From: CAYNVQ01 sp964400735
GTDB taxonomy: Bacteria; Acidobacteriota; Aminicenantia; Aminicenantales; Aminicenantaceae
DNA: 64,000 nt
Assembly: GCA_964400735.1 (NCBI GenBank)
Contig: CAYNVQ010000011.1
Span: 60,284-124,283 of the forward strand
Reading direction: 5' to 3'
In this document: positions 19,305 through 27,561 of the stretch, piece by piece
How the letters are laid out: the number at the start of each line of letters is the position of its first letter
Position numbering within the stretch: the stretch's first letter is position 1
The notes under the pieces: generated by a model
The model's input: the letters and a program-made list of their open reading frames with translations, nothing else
What the model was told of the DNA's origin: nothing
Databases searched by the model: none
Made by a program: the position numbers and the translations under genes

Positions 19305-19396
19305 TGGAGACAGAATATTCTGTCTCCAATTTCCAGTCATACAAAGATGCTAGATGGGCCATAAAAAAAATTGGGGACAGATTATCCTGCTCCTCA
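19305..19396. repeat. Two REP-like palindromes
   Basis: A perfect 24-bp palindrome at 19305-19328 (half-site TGGAGACAGAAT) is followed at 19371-19396 by an imperfect relative containing GGGGACAGATTATCC. GGGGACAGATT is a frequent core of REP-like palindromes linked to Y1 transposases (general knowledge). They occupy the leader of the downstream membrane-protein gene. Confidence 0.6.
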
Positions 19397-19397
19397 A

Positions 19398-20321
19398 ATG
19401 AGAGAAATGAAGGAAAAAGTTCTCAGGCTAAACCTTTTTACCGGATTGGGCCTTCTTTTAGCTTCGACGGCTCTTCTCGTCCTCTCCGTTCCTTTTATGA
19501 AAGACTGGTTCTATACCTTCGCCTGGTGGTCGTTTATCTTGTTTCTCGACAGCCTCAATTTCCGAATCCATAGGAGGTCTCTTCTCTCCAGCTCGGTCAA
19601 GGAGTTTTTCCTTCTGACTTTTTTCTCGGTTTCATTCTGGTGTATTTTCGAGCTCTTCAACCTGAGGTTGGAGAATTGGAGCTACCACGGGCTGCCCACG
19701 CCTCTACCCGAGCGCTGGCTGGGCTATTTTCTTTCCTATGCGACGGTCATTCCGGCCCTGAAGGAGCTGGAAATTTTCTGGATGGGATTAATGGGAAAAA
19801 AACGGCTGGCCCTTTTTCCTCTAAAAGTGAGCAGTGGCTTTCTCACCGCTTTTTCTTTCTCTGGAGCGATCTGTTTGCTGCTATCCCTAGCCAGGCCGGA
19901 CCTTTTCTTTCCTCTTGTCTGGCTGGGCTTCATTTTTCTTCTGGAGCCGGTCAATTTCTCTCAAGGCAACCCCTCTTTGCTGGCCGAGGCGGAAAAGGGA
20001 GAGTGGGGAAGGTTCTGGAGCCTTATTCTGGCCGGCCTTTTGGCGGGAATTCTCTGGGAATTCTGGAATTACTGGGCGGGGTCTCACTGGAAGTATTCCC
20101 TGCCATATTTCGATTTCGTCAGGGTCTTCCATGTGCCTATCCTTGGTTTCACGGGATTTCTGCCTTTCGCCCTGGAAACCTTCGCCGCCGCCTCTCTTTT
20201 TCTTTCTCTGGCCAGGAAATGGGGAAAGCAGAAAGTGGTTCAGATAGTTTTTTTTCCGGCCTGTTTGCTTTTCGACGGCTTCGTTTTTTTACTCATCGAC
20301 TGGTTTACCTTCAGGCCCTAG
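19398..20321 (+). CDS. Multi-spanning membrane protein, unknown function
   Basis: I place the start at the ATG at 19398 (MREMKEKVLRL); an upstream in-frame start at 19371 would lie inside a REP-like palindrome. The 307-residue product has about eight hydrophobic segments, for example LFTGLGLLLASTALLVLSV and AFSFSGAICLLLSLA. Aromatic-rich loops include FNLRLENWSYHGLP and LWEFWNYWAGSHWKYSLPY, the latter with the look of a carotenoid/lycopene-cyclase-like or DUF-type membrane enzyme. I cannot name a family. It is transcribed alone. Confidence 0.7.
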   Translation: MREMKEKVLRLNLFTGLGLLLASTALLVLSVPFMKDWFYTFAWWSFILFLDSLNFRIHRRSLLSSSVKEFFLLTFFSVSFWCIFELFNLRLENWSYHGLPTPLPERWLGYFLSYATVIPALKELEIFWMGLMGKKRLALFPLKVSSGFLTAFSFSGAICLLLSLARPDLFFPLVWLGFIFLLEPVNFSQGNPSLLAEAEKGEWGRFWSLILAGLLAGILWEFWNYWAGSHWKYSLPYFDFVRVFHVPILGFTGFLPFALETFAAASLFLSLARKWGKQKVVQIVFFPACLLFDGFVFLLIDWFTFRP

Positions 20322-20547
20322 CCTTCATTTTTTCTGTTTGTGTTGGCCAATTGGTGTTCGGTCGACAGGGCTTTTTCCGGGGGAATGATCGCTAGAAAGG
20401 TCGCTGCCGCCATCTGAGGATTCCGAACCGGAGGGAAAGACATGCCTGATGGACAAAAATAAATAGAATCTTAGCCCGCACAAATTGGAAGAGAACCTGG
20501 TCTTCTTCGCCGAAATACAGAATACTGTCGGTGCGGTGTTCCTCCTT
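20322..20547. other. Intergenic region between convergent genes, nothing recognised
   Basis: The 226 bp between the plus-strand membrane-protein gene and the minus-strand trmO-like gene contain no recognised gene, repeat or strong hairpin. Confidence 0.35.
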
Positions 20548-20934
20548 TTATCGCAGGGGTTTGATGTCGAGTATGGGGGTGCTGTCGATCATGTCCAAAC
20601 CCTTGACGGAAATGATGTTTTCCCTGACAGCCGTCACGGCCAGCACCGACATTCCGATGGGATTGGGCCGGAAGGGAGAACAGATGCTGAACACGCCTTT
20701 TTTAGGCCGGACCGGGTCTCCCCGGGGATGCTGAGTAAGGTCTCCGAGGGTAAAAGACCTGCTCCGGTGAAAGTGAAAGATGACGACGATCCTCTCCCCC
20801 GGTCGAATATCTCTCATTCCCTGGATGTACCTCTTGTCGATGACCAATTCTCCCTCCACATCGGAGACGGTCCAGGAGTTGGGCACCTCGGTGACTTCGG
20901 TGTGCACCGTGCCGATGGGCTTGAGCTTAATCAT
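20548..20934 (-). CDS. trmO: TrmO-like tRNA (t6A37) N6-methyltransferase
   Basis: A 128-residue protein of the TsaA/TrmO beta-barrel family. It begins IKLKPIGTVHT and contains GMRDIRPGERIVVIFHFHRS, then RPKKGVFSICSPFRPNPIGMSV, the SAM-binding signature (the RPNPIG core), and ends STPILDIKPLR. In E. coli TrmO methylates N6 of t6A at position 37 of some threonine tRNAs. The protein is short and lacks the usual C-terminal extension, so it resembles the compact archaeal/bacterial TsaA form. The start overlaps the end of the thioredoxin-like gene by 8 bp. Confidence 0.85.
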   Translation of the reverse strand: MIKLKPIGTVHTEVTEVPNSWTVSDVEGELVIDKRYIQGMRDIRPGERIVVIFHFHRSRSFTLGDLTQHPRGDPVRPKKGVFSICSPFRPNPIGMSVLAVTAVRENIISVKGLDMIDSTPILDIKPLR

Positions 20935-21643
20935 GGATGCAGGCCAAAATTTTCAACAGATATTCGGGGCCGGGCCGATCGAAGGTATTCTGGCTGATGT
21001 ATTTGAACCGGAGGAGGCCTTTTCCGTCGATGATGTAAACGGTCGGGACGTTTTGTTCGATCTGGCTCCCTCCCCATTCCGTGGTGAAAAGGCCCAAGCC
21101 TTTTGAGACAGCCGCATCCGCATCGATCAGGATGGGTATTGGAAGAGGAACTTTTCCCTTTTCGAATGTATAGCTTTTTGGAAGATACCGCCTGATCATT
21201 TCCATGCGTCTCTTTCCCCTTTCATCGAGCTTTTCGGGCTCGGCCGGATTTTTCCAGTTTTCGATATCCGCCATTTGATCGGCGAATTTATCCACCCATT
21301 CTTGGACCATGTCCTCAGGATAGGGGAGGACGAACAGGATCTCCAGGTTGTGCTTTTTGCGGACACTCTGGTTGATTTCCAGCTCCGCCAGCTCGGCATA
21401 CTGGTAGTTGCACACATGGCACCAGTGGTCTTTTCCGGCCAGTCCCCTGGGAAAAATAAGCAGGACATTCTTTCCTTTGAGCTTGGAAAGTCCGATTTCT
21501 CCGCCCTGGTATACCGGAAGGGTGAAATCCGGCATGGGCTGCAGAACGGAGACCGGCTGGATTTGAGCCGGAACGGATACTTCGATCAGGATCAGACAGG
21601 TGAAGACCAAAACCGTGAGAAATATCCTAACTGACGATTTCAT
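20927..21643 (-). CDS. Exported AhpC/TSA-type thioredoxin-fold protein
   Basis: The start at 21643 is preferred because AGGAGG lies 7 nt upstream; a start 21 nt earlier is possible. The 238-residue product has a signal peptide (VRIFLTVLVFTCLILIEVSV) and a redoxin domain starting MPDFTLPVYQGGEIGLSKLKGKN in its peroxiredoxin-like layout. The active site reads WCHVC, a CxxC pair, and the C-terminal part (NVPTVYIIDGKGLLRFKY) carries the cis-Pro loop. It probably acts as a periplasmic thiol-disulfide reductant or peroxiredoxin. It is translationally coupled to the trmO-like gene. Confidence 0.82.
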   Translation of the reverse strand: MKSSVRIFLTVLVFTCLILIEVSVPAQIQPVSVLQPMPDFTLPVYQGGEIGLSKLKGKNVLLIFPRGLAGKDHWCHVCNYQYAELAELEINQSVRKKHNLEILFVLPYPEDMVQEWVDKFADQMADIENWKNPAEPEKLDERGKRRMEMIRRYLPKSYTFEKGKVPLPIPILIDADAAVSKGLGLFTTEWGGSQIEQNVPTVYIIDGKGLLRFKYISQNTFDRPGPEYLLKILACIHD

Positions 21644-21738
21644 ATTCGCCTCCTGATATGACAACTGAATTTTGCCAAAGACAGCCTATCTTGGCAGAAG
21701 ATCTGCCCGTATCAATCGTTCTCATTTCCGAGACTTAT

Positions 21739-24342
21739 CTATCTTTTTCTACCGGACATCTCCTGTTCGCGGTTGAGCTCTTCGATGTCCACATCCTGGG
21801 AATAATCCCCGATCAAATGCTTGCAGAAGTAGTCGGACCGCAGCCAGAAGAAGTATTCGTTCATATCGCCGTATCCGTGACGCTGGCCTGGGAAAAGGAA
21901 AAAATCGAAACGTTTGTTGGCCTTGATCAGGGCGTTTGCCAGACGGATGGTGTTGGCCGGATGGACATTGTTATCGATGTCTCCTGTACAAATCAGCAAG
22001 TGCCCCTTCAGGTTTTTCGCCACCTCGGAGTTCTTTTCGATGTCGTATTCGAAGGTAATATTCCCTTCATCATCCACGATCTCTTTGACGCCGTGGTGTT
22101 TTTCGCTCCACCAGCGGTTGTAGACGTTGTTCTCGTGATTGCCGGACGAAGATACCGCGACCTTGAAGAAATCAGGATAAACGAGCATGGCGGCAGTGGA
22201 CATGAATCCGCCCCCGGAATGGCCGAAGATGCCGACTTTATCCAGGTCGATATAGGGATGGCGGGCCGCCAGTTGTTCGATGACGGCCTTTTTATCGGCC
22301 AGCCCGTAATCCCGAAGGTTTCCGTAGCCGTAATTGTGGTACCACTTGGAGCGGCTAGGGTGGCCTCCCCGGTTGCCTACGGTGATGACGATGAATCCGA
22401 ATTGGGCCTGTCGCCAGGTGCGGTCTCCTCTGGTGGAAAAGGATTTATCGACGGCTTCTGTCTGGGGGCCGGGGTACACATAGGCGATGATCGGGTATTT
22501 TTTCGTTTCATCGAAATCGAAAGGCTTGTACATGACGCCGTAGAGGTCGGTTTTTCCGTCATCAGCTTTGACCTTGAAGGTCTCAGGGAATTGGAACCCA
22601 ATCTCGAAGAGAAGGGATAAATCCGGAGATTCCATCTGCAGGATAACATTGCCGCGGTTATCCCTCAGGGCGGCCTGGGGGAGGGTGTCCACCCGGGAGT
22701 AGTTATCGACGAAGTAGAGATTGGCGTCATCGCCGGAAATCCTGTGGTTGAAGTTATCTTTGTTCAATATCTGAAAGCCGGTTCCATCCAGATTGACGCG
22801 GTAGAGGTGCTCGTAATAGGGATCCTCCTCCTCCCGGCCGTTGGCCGTGAAATAGAGCACCCGGTTTATCTCGTCGATACCTTCGATGTTTTCACAATGA
22901 AAGGGGCCGGAAGTGAGCTGTCTTTTGAGGTTGCCGTCTCCGTCGTAAAGGTAAAAATGGCCCCATCCGTCCCGCTCCGACCAGTGGATGAGCTCTTTTC
23001 CGTTGGCGATAAATCCCAGGGGGCGGGTTTCCACGTAGGTGTTCAGGCGCTCCTCGATCAGGACTTTCACTTCGCCGGTGGCCGAGTCCGCGTAACAGAT
23101 ATCGATCCGCTTCAGGTCGCGACTGGTACGGGAAAAATAAACCCTGTCGGGTGTTTCCGAAAGCCACAAGGGAGGCCGGTAATCGTCGTCGCGGGTTTTG
23201 GCCGGATAGCGGGCTATCATGATGCGAATGGTCTGGTCTTTGAACCTGTCGGCATCGACCTTGAGCTTGTTTTTCGTTTCCAGGTCGAAGATCAAAAGCT
23301 CTTCCTGGGGGGCTTCCTTTTCGCCGGGCATGTGGTATTTGTAGGTCTCCAGTGTCGGCCTTGGTTCGGCGATGGAGTTTATCACCCAGAGGTCCTTGAC
23401 TTCCCGGGAGTCGTCACGGGTCATGGCGAATTTTTTGGAGTCGTGGGACCAGATGATAAAGGCCGGTTTTCGCTTGTCCTTGTTTTTTTCCTTATCGACA
23501 TTGGTCTCACCTCTGCCGCTGAAGCCGTGATAGCTGTAGTACTCTTCCCCGTCTGTGGTCAGTTGGTGCTCCTCGATGGACTCGTCTTTGGGGTTGTGCT
23601 GCCACTTCTCATAGTTTTCCTTGTCCATGTAGTAGAGGTTATAGTGACGGCCGAACACGATCGTCTCTCCATCGGGAGAAATACTCGCCCAGCGGGGGCG
23701 TTCGGGTTCATCCACGAAATCCTCGAGGAGGGTCAGTTTTCCGGCAGCCAGCTCGTATTCGAAATGATGGTACTTTTGGGCCTCTTCTTTGGCCTTTTCG
23801 ACCGCGCTTTTTTCTTCTTCCCCTTCCTTTTCCTTTTTCCCTCTCTCCTCCTCTTTCTTCACTTCCTCTTTTTTTTCGACGTCCTTTTTCTGTTCTTTTT
23901 CTTTACGCTTTTCTTCCCGTTTTTCGGCTTCGAGAACGTCCTTGTTTTTTTCCACTTTGAAATAGATGGCGGTGTCGTTTTTGATGAATTCGATGGTATT
24001 TATGGGCAGATGCTGGGCATCGTAAGGGTCTTTGGTAAACCGCGTCAGCATGGCGGCCATTTTGACATTGTCGAAGATGGGGCGCTTTTGTTTGCTGGCT
24101 GGGTCGACGATGAAAAAGGATTTCCCATCGCTCGTTTCATAGATATACCAGAATCGGTCGCTGTGCTTGAGCCAGTGGGCATCCACATAGGTGCTGAACA
24201 CCATCCTTTTCATTTTATTGGGAGTGAAACGGGCTGGCAGCTCGTAGTTGGCCTTAGTGACGGGCGTTTTTTCTGCTCCGAAGCCGATGGTCGCCCCTAG
24301 GAAAAAAACGATAAGAACGAAAGAATAAATTTTTTTGTTCAC
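21739..24342 (-). CDS. Secreted S9-family prolyl oligopeptidase (DPP IV type)
   Basis: An 867-residue exported serine peptidase. A signal peptide (FVLIVFFLGATIGFGAE) precedes a DPP IV-like beta-propeller (about 40-600) and an alpha/beta-hydrolase domain. The catalytic residues are visible: Ser in GIFGHSGGGFMS (about 709), Asp in CTGDIDNNVHPANT and His in FPGQRHGYGDMNEYF. Residues about 140-195 are an almost pure Lys/Glu insert between propeller strands, unusual for this family. It likely releases dipeptides from peptides in the periplasm. It is a single gene on the minus strand; the opposite-strand frames are shadows. Confidence 0.92.
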   Translation of the reverse strand: MNKKIYSFVLIVFFLGATIGFGAEKTPVTKANYELPARFTPNKMKRMVFSTYVDAHWLKHSDRFWYIYETSDGKSFFIVDPASKQKRPIFDNVKMAAMLTRFTKDPYDAQHLPINTIEFIKNDTAIYFKVEKNKDVLEAEKREEKRKEKEQKKDVEKKEEVKKEEERGKKEKEGEEEKSAVEKAKEEAQKYHHFEYELAAGKLTLLEDFVDEPERPRWASISPDGETIVFGRHYNLYYMDKENYEKWQHNPKDESIEEHQLTTDGEEYYSYHGFSGRGETNVDKEKNKDKRKPAFIIWSHDSKKFAMTRDDSREVKDLWVINSIAEPRPTLETYKYHMPGEKEAPQEELLIFDLETKNKLKVDADRFKDQTIRIMIARYPAKTRDDDYRPPLWLSETPDRVYFSRTSRDLKRIDICYADSATGEVKVLIEERLNTYVETRPLGFIANGKELIHWSERDGWGHFYLYDGDGNLKRQLTSGPFHCENIEGIDEINRVLYFTANGREEEDPYYEHLYRVNLDGTGFQILNKDNFNHRISGDDANLYFVDNYSRVDTLPQAALRDNRGNVILQMESPDLSLLFEIGFQFPETFKVKADDGKTDLYGVMYKPFDFDETKKYPIIAYVYPGPQTEAVDKSFSTRGDRTWRQAQFGFIVITVGNRGGHPSRSKWYHNYGYGNLRDYGLADKKAVIEQLAARHPYIDLDKVGIFGHSGGGFMSTAAMLVYPDFFKVAVSSSGNHENNVYNRWWSEKHHGVKEIVDDEGNITFEYDIEKNSEVAKNLKGHLLICTGDIDNNVHPANTIRLANALIKANKRFDFFLFPGQRHGYGDMNEYFFWLRSDYFCKHLIGDYSQDVDIEELNREQEMSGRKR

Positions 24343-24496
24343 TTAAATATCCTCCCTTTTTGGATTCTTGAATGTATAGAGAACCTTCTGCAGGTGAAGG
24401 GATGAAGAAACACGAATCGGCAACATTCGAATAGGCGCATTGAAAAGAAAAAGATTATACTTGTCTTGATGGATGAACGCAACTTGTATTCGATGA

Positions 24497-24886
24497 AAAT
24501 ATCATATCGAACAGTTCAGACAAGAATCCCCTTTTTCCAAAGATCAAACACAAGATGTGATCGAACAGTTGAAAAAAGCTTCGTGGGATCATAGGTTCAG
24601 AGAAACACTCCCCTTTTATCTGAAAATTCTGGTTGATGAAGAAGGAAATCTTCTTGTTATCAGGAGAACGGATTGCCAGGGAGAGGACTGCCCGACATGT
24701 GTTCAGGTCTACTCGCCTGACGGGAAATATGTTTGCGAGACGGGATTGGAAGGAGGGCCTTTTAACCTGACTGTCGATTCCCGGATCAAAAATATGTGTT
24801 TCATCAGCCGTTGGCTTACAGCCATGGTCGAGGTGAAAGATGCCGTGGAATTCGAAATCCGTGTGATCAAGGTGGCTTTTAGATAG
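24497..24886 (+). pseudogene. C-terminal remnant of a six-bladed beta-propeller protein
   Basis: The frame is open from the stop at 24494 to 24886; the only start (GTG at 24557) is inside the conserved part. It reads LPFYLKILVDEEGNLLVIRR, TCVQVYSPDGKYVCETGLEG and FEIRVIKVAF, matching the last blades and closing strand of six-bladed propeller proteins, which are about 370 residues long. The N-terminal two thirds are missing. It lies beside the MITE-rich region 25.1-25.6 kb. Confidence 0.55.
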
Positions 24887-25088
24887 ACGGCTTTTTATGG
24901 TCCCTTGTTGCCGTCCTGGTTAGCCGGTCCGTCCTTGCTCAAGAACTGGGCTTTTCCCTCGGATGAACTCTTGATGGGGACGTCTGGTTTGGAGACACCC
25001 TATATTATAGAAGTGTTTTTTTTCAAAAAATAGAGTGTTCCTAGGTGGGATGTCCTCTTATTGTTACCCTCGCGGAACGATTCGAGGA

Positions 25089-25150
25089 GACTGGGTTAGG
25101 CTGGGCCGGAACCCTCCAGTGTTGTTCAAACCTTTCCTAGTGCTCTGTTC
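25089..25150. repeat. Partial inverted copy of the MITE sequence
   Basis: About 60 bp (CTGGGTTAGG through TGCTCTGTTCA) are roughly three-quarters identical to the reverse complement of 25280-25343, which lies inside the MITE-like element. It looks like an older fragment in opposite orientation. Apart from this, 24887-25229 shows no gene. Confidence 0.5.
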
Positions 25151-25238
25151 AGCATCGGCTTATTTTTCATCGCGGTTTTTCGGATTCTTATAAAAAGGGA
25201 CAGATGATTGACAAAAAGTTAAATTCCGATAGACTAAA

Positions 25239-25581
25239 GGAAGCGTTTCCAGAACCGTGACGACATATTTGCCACACTTTGAACAGAGCATTAGGAAGGG
25301 ATTGAGCGACATCGGAGGACCCCGACCCAACCTACCCCAGCCTTCCCGAACTGCTCTTCGAGGGAATCTGACGCAGTCAGACGGGGATGATGTATTGAGC
25401 ATGACTACACAGAAGGGGTGGGGATCAGGATTAACATGGCTGAGGTTCCAGTGGCTCAGATCGGCGTGCGAGTTCCACAGCCGCCGAAAAGAGCAGTGAG
25501 GAAATGGCGTATAAAATCCGACTGGAGAGAAAGCACTTCCTAATGCTCTGGATCTTCGATCACGGTTTTGGAAACGCTTCC
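25239..25581. mobile_element. MITE-like element with 9-bp target duplication
   Basis: The 343-bp element starts GGAAGCGTTTCCAGAACCG and ends with the inverted form (CGGTTTTGGAAACGCTTCC); the 22-bp termini differ at one position. It is flanked by identical 9-bp direct repeats TAGACTAAA (25230-25238 and 25582-25590), the expected footprint of transposition. A second inverted pair, CAGAGCATTAGGAAG (25285-25299) with CTTCCTAATGCTCTG, lies inside. No transposase is encoded, so it must have been mobilised in trans. It ends 39 bp before the DUF885 gene start. Confidence 0.78.
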
Positions 25582-25620
25582 TAGACTAAAAGGCAGGGCC
25601 ATGGAGAGGAGGCTAGTTGG

Positions 25621-27279
25621 ATGCTAAACAGAAATCGTCTAGTCGTTTTATTCTTGGGAATCGGATTGTTGGCGTTTTTTAGCTGTTCACCGGGCGAAAA
25701 GGAGGTAGCAGCGGCCGGCAGCGGCTCGTATGAGGACCTAGTCGAGCTGTTCAGGAAATGGCGGGAATTCCAGAAACCCGTTATCGTTGACGCTGTCCCC
25801 GATTATACAGCAGAGGCGATGGCCAAGCAGCATCTCGAGCTGAAGGAATATCAAGCCAGGCTGCAGGCCATCGATCCCAGTTCTTGGCCCATCTCCCAGC
25901 AGGTGGACTATCACCTCGTACGGGCCGAAATGAACGGACTGGATTTCGACCACCGTGTGCTACGGCCCTGGTCGCGGAATCCCTGTTTCTATGCAGTTTA
26001 TTATACATCGCCGTCCGATGTCCCGGCTTTGGAAGGTCCCTGGCGGTACGGGACCCTGTGTTTATGGAAGTACTCTTTTCCTCTGCCAGCCGAACAACTG
26101 AATGATTTCAAGATGCATATTCAGGCCGTCCCCAAGGTGCTGGAGCAAGCCAAGGGAAATCTCATCGAGGATGCTGGAGATCTCTGGTATTTGGGCGTGA
26201 GACAGAAAAAGGAAGAGAGTGGGTACCTGAAAAATCTGGCGCTGCGCCTCGGTCAGCACCATCCTGATCTCGTTCCCGACATCGAGCGGGCCAAGGAAGC
26301 CGTGGATGAATTTTGTTCCTGGTTGGAAGAAAAACAGAAAGACATGGCCGCCCCTTCCGGTATTGGTGTGGAAAATTACAACTGGTACATGAAAAACGTC
26401 CATCTCTGGCCCTACACCTGGGAGGAACAGTTGGTAATAATGAACAGGGAGCTGGGGCGTTCCATCGCCTCCCTGAAACTGGAAGAAAATCGGAACCGCT
26501 CCCTTCCTCCGCTCGAACCTCCGGAGAACAGAGAAGAGTATCAGCGGCGTTTCGACGAAGCGGTGGAGCATTTCATGAAATTCATGCGGGAAAACGTGAT
26601 GACGCTTCCCGACTACATGGATGATACCCTCAAGCGCACCGTTGGATTTATCCCGCCCGATGGTCTCCGGGATTTTTTTACCCAGGTCGATTATCATGAT
26701 CCTCTTCCTTTGAGATGTCACGGTACCCACTGGTTCGACCTGGCCCGAATGGAAAACGAACCCCATCCCAGCCCGATCCGCCGGGTTCCCCTGTTGTACA
26801 ACATCTGGGATTCTCGGGCTGAGGGATTGGCCACAGGGATGGAAGAGATGGCCATGCATGCGGGATTGCTGGATGAGCGGCCCCGAGTCCGGGAGCTTAT
26901 CTGGATCATGCTGGCCTGTCGTTGTGCCCGGGGAATGGGCGATCTGAAAATGCACAACAACGAGTTTACCTTGGAGGAAGCTGTCGATTTCGGTGTGAAA
27001 TGGACGCCGCGCGGCTGGATGCCTAGGGAAGGGAATACGATCTGGGCGGATGAAGACCTCTATCTTCAGCAGCCCGGATACGGCACGAGCTACGTCGTGG
27101 GCAAGGTCCATTTGGAAAAACTGATAGCCGATTATTCCCGGCTAAAGGGAGAAGATTTCAATTTGAAGGAATTTTTCGATGAATTTCACACCTATGGCAT
27201 GATTCCGCTTTCGCTCATCCGCTGGGAGATGACCGGCCTCGACGATGAGATTAAAAAACTACTAGGGGACGCTCCTTGA
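25621..27279 (+). CDS. DUF885-family lipoprotein
   Basis: A 552-residue exported protein. The leader LFLGIGLLAFFSC followed by SPGEKE is a lipoprotein signal with Cys as the lipidation site. The body matches the DUF885 family, whose members resemble zinc carboxypeptidases: IWDSRAEGLATGMEEMAMHAG (about residue 398), the helix ARGMGDLKMHNNEFTLEEAVD, and the terminal QPGYGTSYVVGKVHLEKLI. The HE-type metal motif of many members is not obvious, so catalytic activity is uncertain. Its last codons and stop lie inside the left arm of a 29-bp inverted repeat (27263-27291), so the repeat supplied or reshaped its C-terminus. Confidence 0.8.
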   Translation: MLNRNRLVVLFLGIGLLAFFSCSPGEKEVAAAGSGSYEDLVELFRKWREFQKPVIVDAVPDYTAEAMAKQHLELKEYQARLQAIDPSSWPISQQVDYHLVRAEMNGLDFDHRVLRPWSRNPCFYAVYYTSPSDVPALEGPWRYGTLCLWKYSFPLPAEQLNDFKMHIQAVPKVLEQAKGNLIEDAGDLWYLGVRQKKEESGYLKNLALRLGQHHPDLVPDIERAKEAVDEFCSWLEEKQKDMAAPSGIGVENYNWYMKNVHLWPYTWEEQLVIMNRELGRSIASLKLEENRNRSLPPLEPPENREEYQRRFDEAVEHFMKFMRENVMTLPDYMDDTLKRTVGFIPPDGLRDFFTQVDYHDPLPLRCHGTHWFDLARMENEPHPSPIRRVPLLYNIWDSRAEGLATGMEEMAMHAGLLDERPRVRELIWIMLACRCARGMGDLKMHNNEFTLEEAVDFGVKWTPRGWMPREGNTIWADEDLYLQQPGYGTSYVVGKVHLEKLIADYSRLKGEDFNLKEFFDEFHTYGMIPLSLIRWEMTGLDDEIKKLLGDAP

Positions 27280-27507
27280 GGTACCACCCTAGCTTAGGTA
27301 CTGTCTATCCAGCTAATATTTGGCCCTAAAATATTTTTGGATAAATTGGCTTCGAAGAGAATGTGGATCCTCATTTTCGGAAAAGAGGATGGTAAAAAAA
27401 GACCCGCTACCACATATCGGGATCATGCTCTTTAAGATAATCGGGAGGTCCCTCAAGGAACTTTCACCTATTGCCCAATAGGGTGGTACCTGAAGGAGCG
27501 TCCCCTA
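27263..27507. repeat. 245-bp element bounded by 29-bp inverted repeats
   Basis: Arms at 27263-27291 (beginning TAGGGGACGCTCCTT) and 27479-27507 are reverse complements with a single mismatch. The left arm covers the stop codon of the DUF885 gene, and the right arm ends 54 bp before the next start. The interior is AT-rich and non-coding. It may be a MITE or a large transcript hairpin; no clear target duplication was found. Confidence 0.6.
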
Positions 27508-27561
27508 ACCGATGTCCACAAGTCGAGGCCGTACTCCTCCTTTCCAGGCTAGAGGTGAGAG

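Noticed and set aside
22744..24300. 518-codon plus-strand frame
   Set aside because: It is the complement of the S9 peptidase gene, whose catalytic residues are intact. The hydrophobic F/L-rich part is simply the reverse of the Lys/Glu-rich insert.
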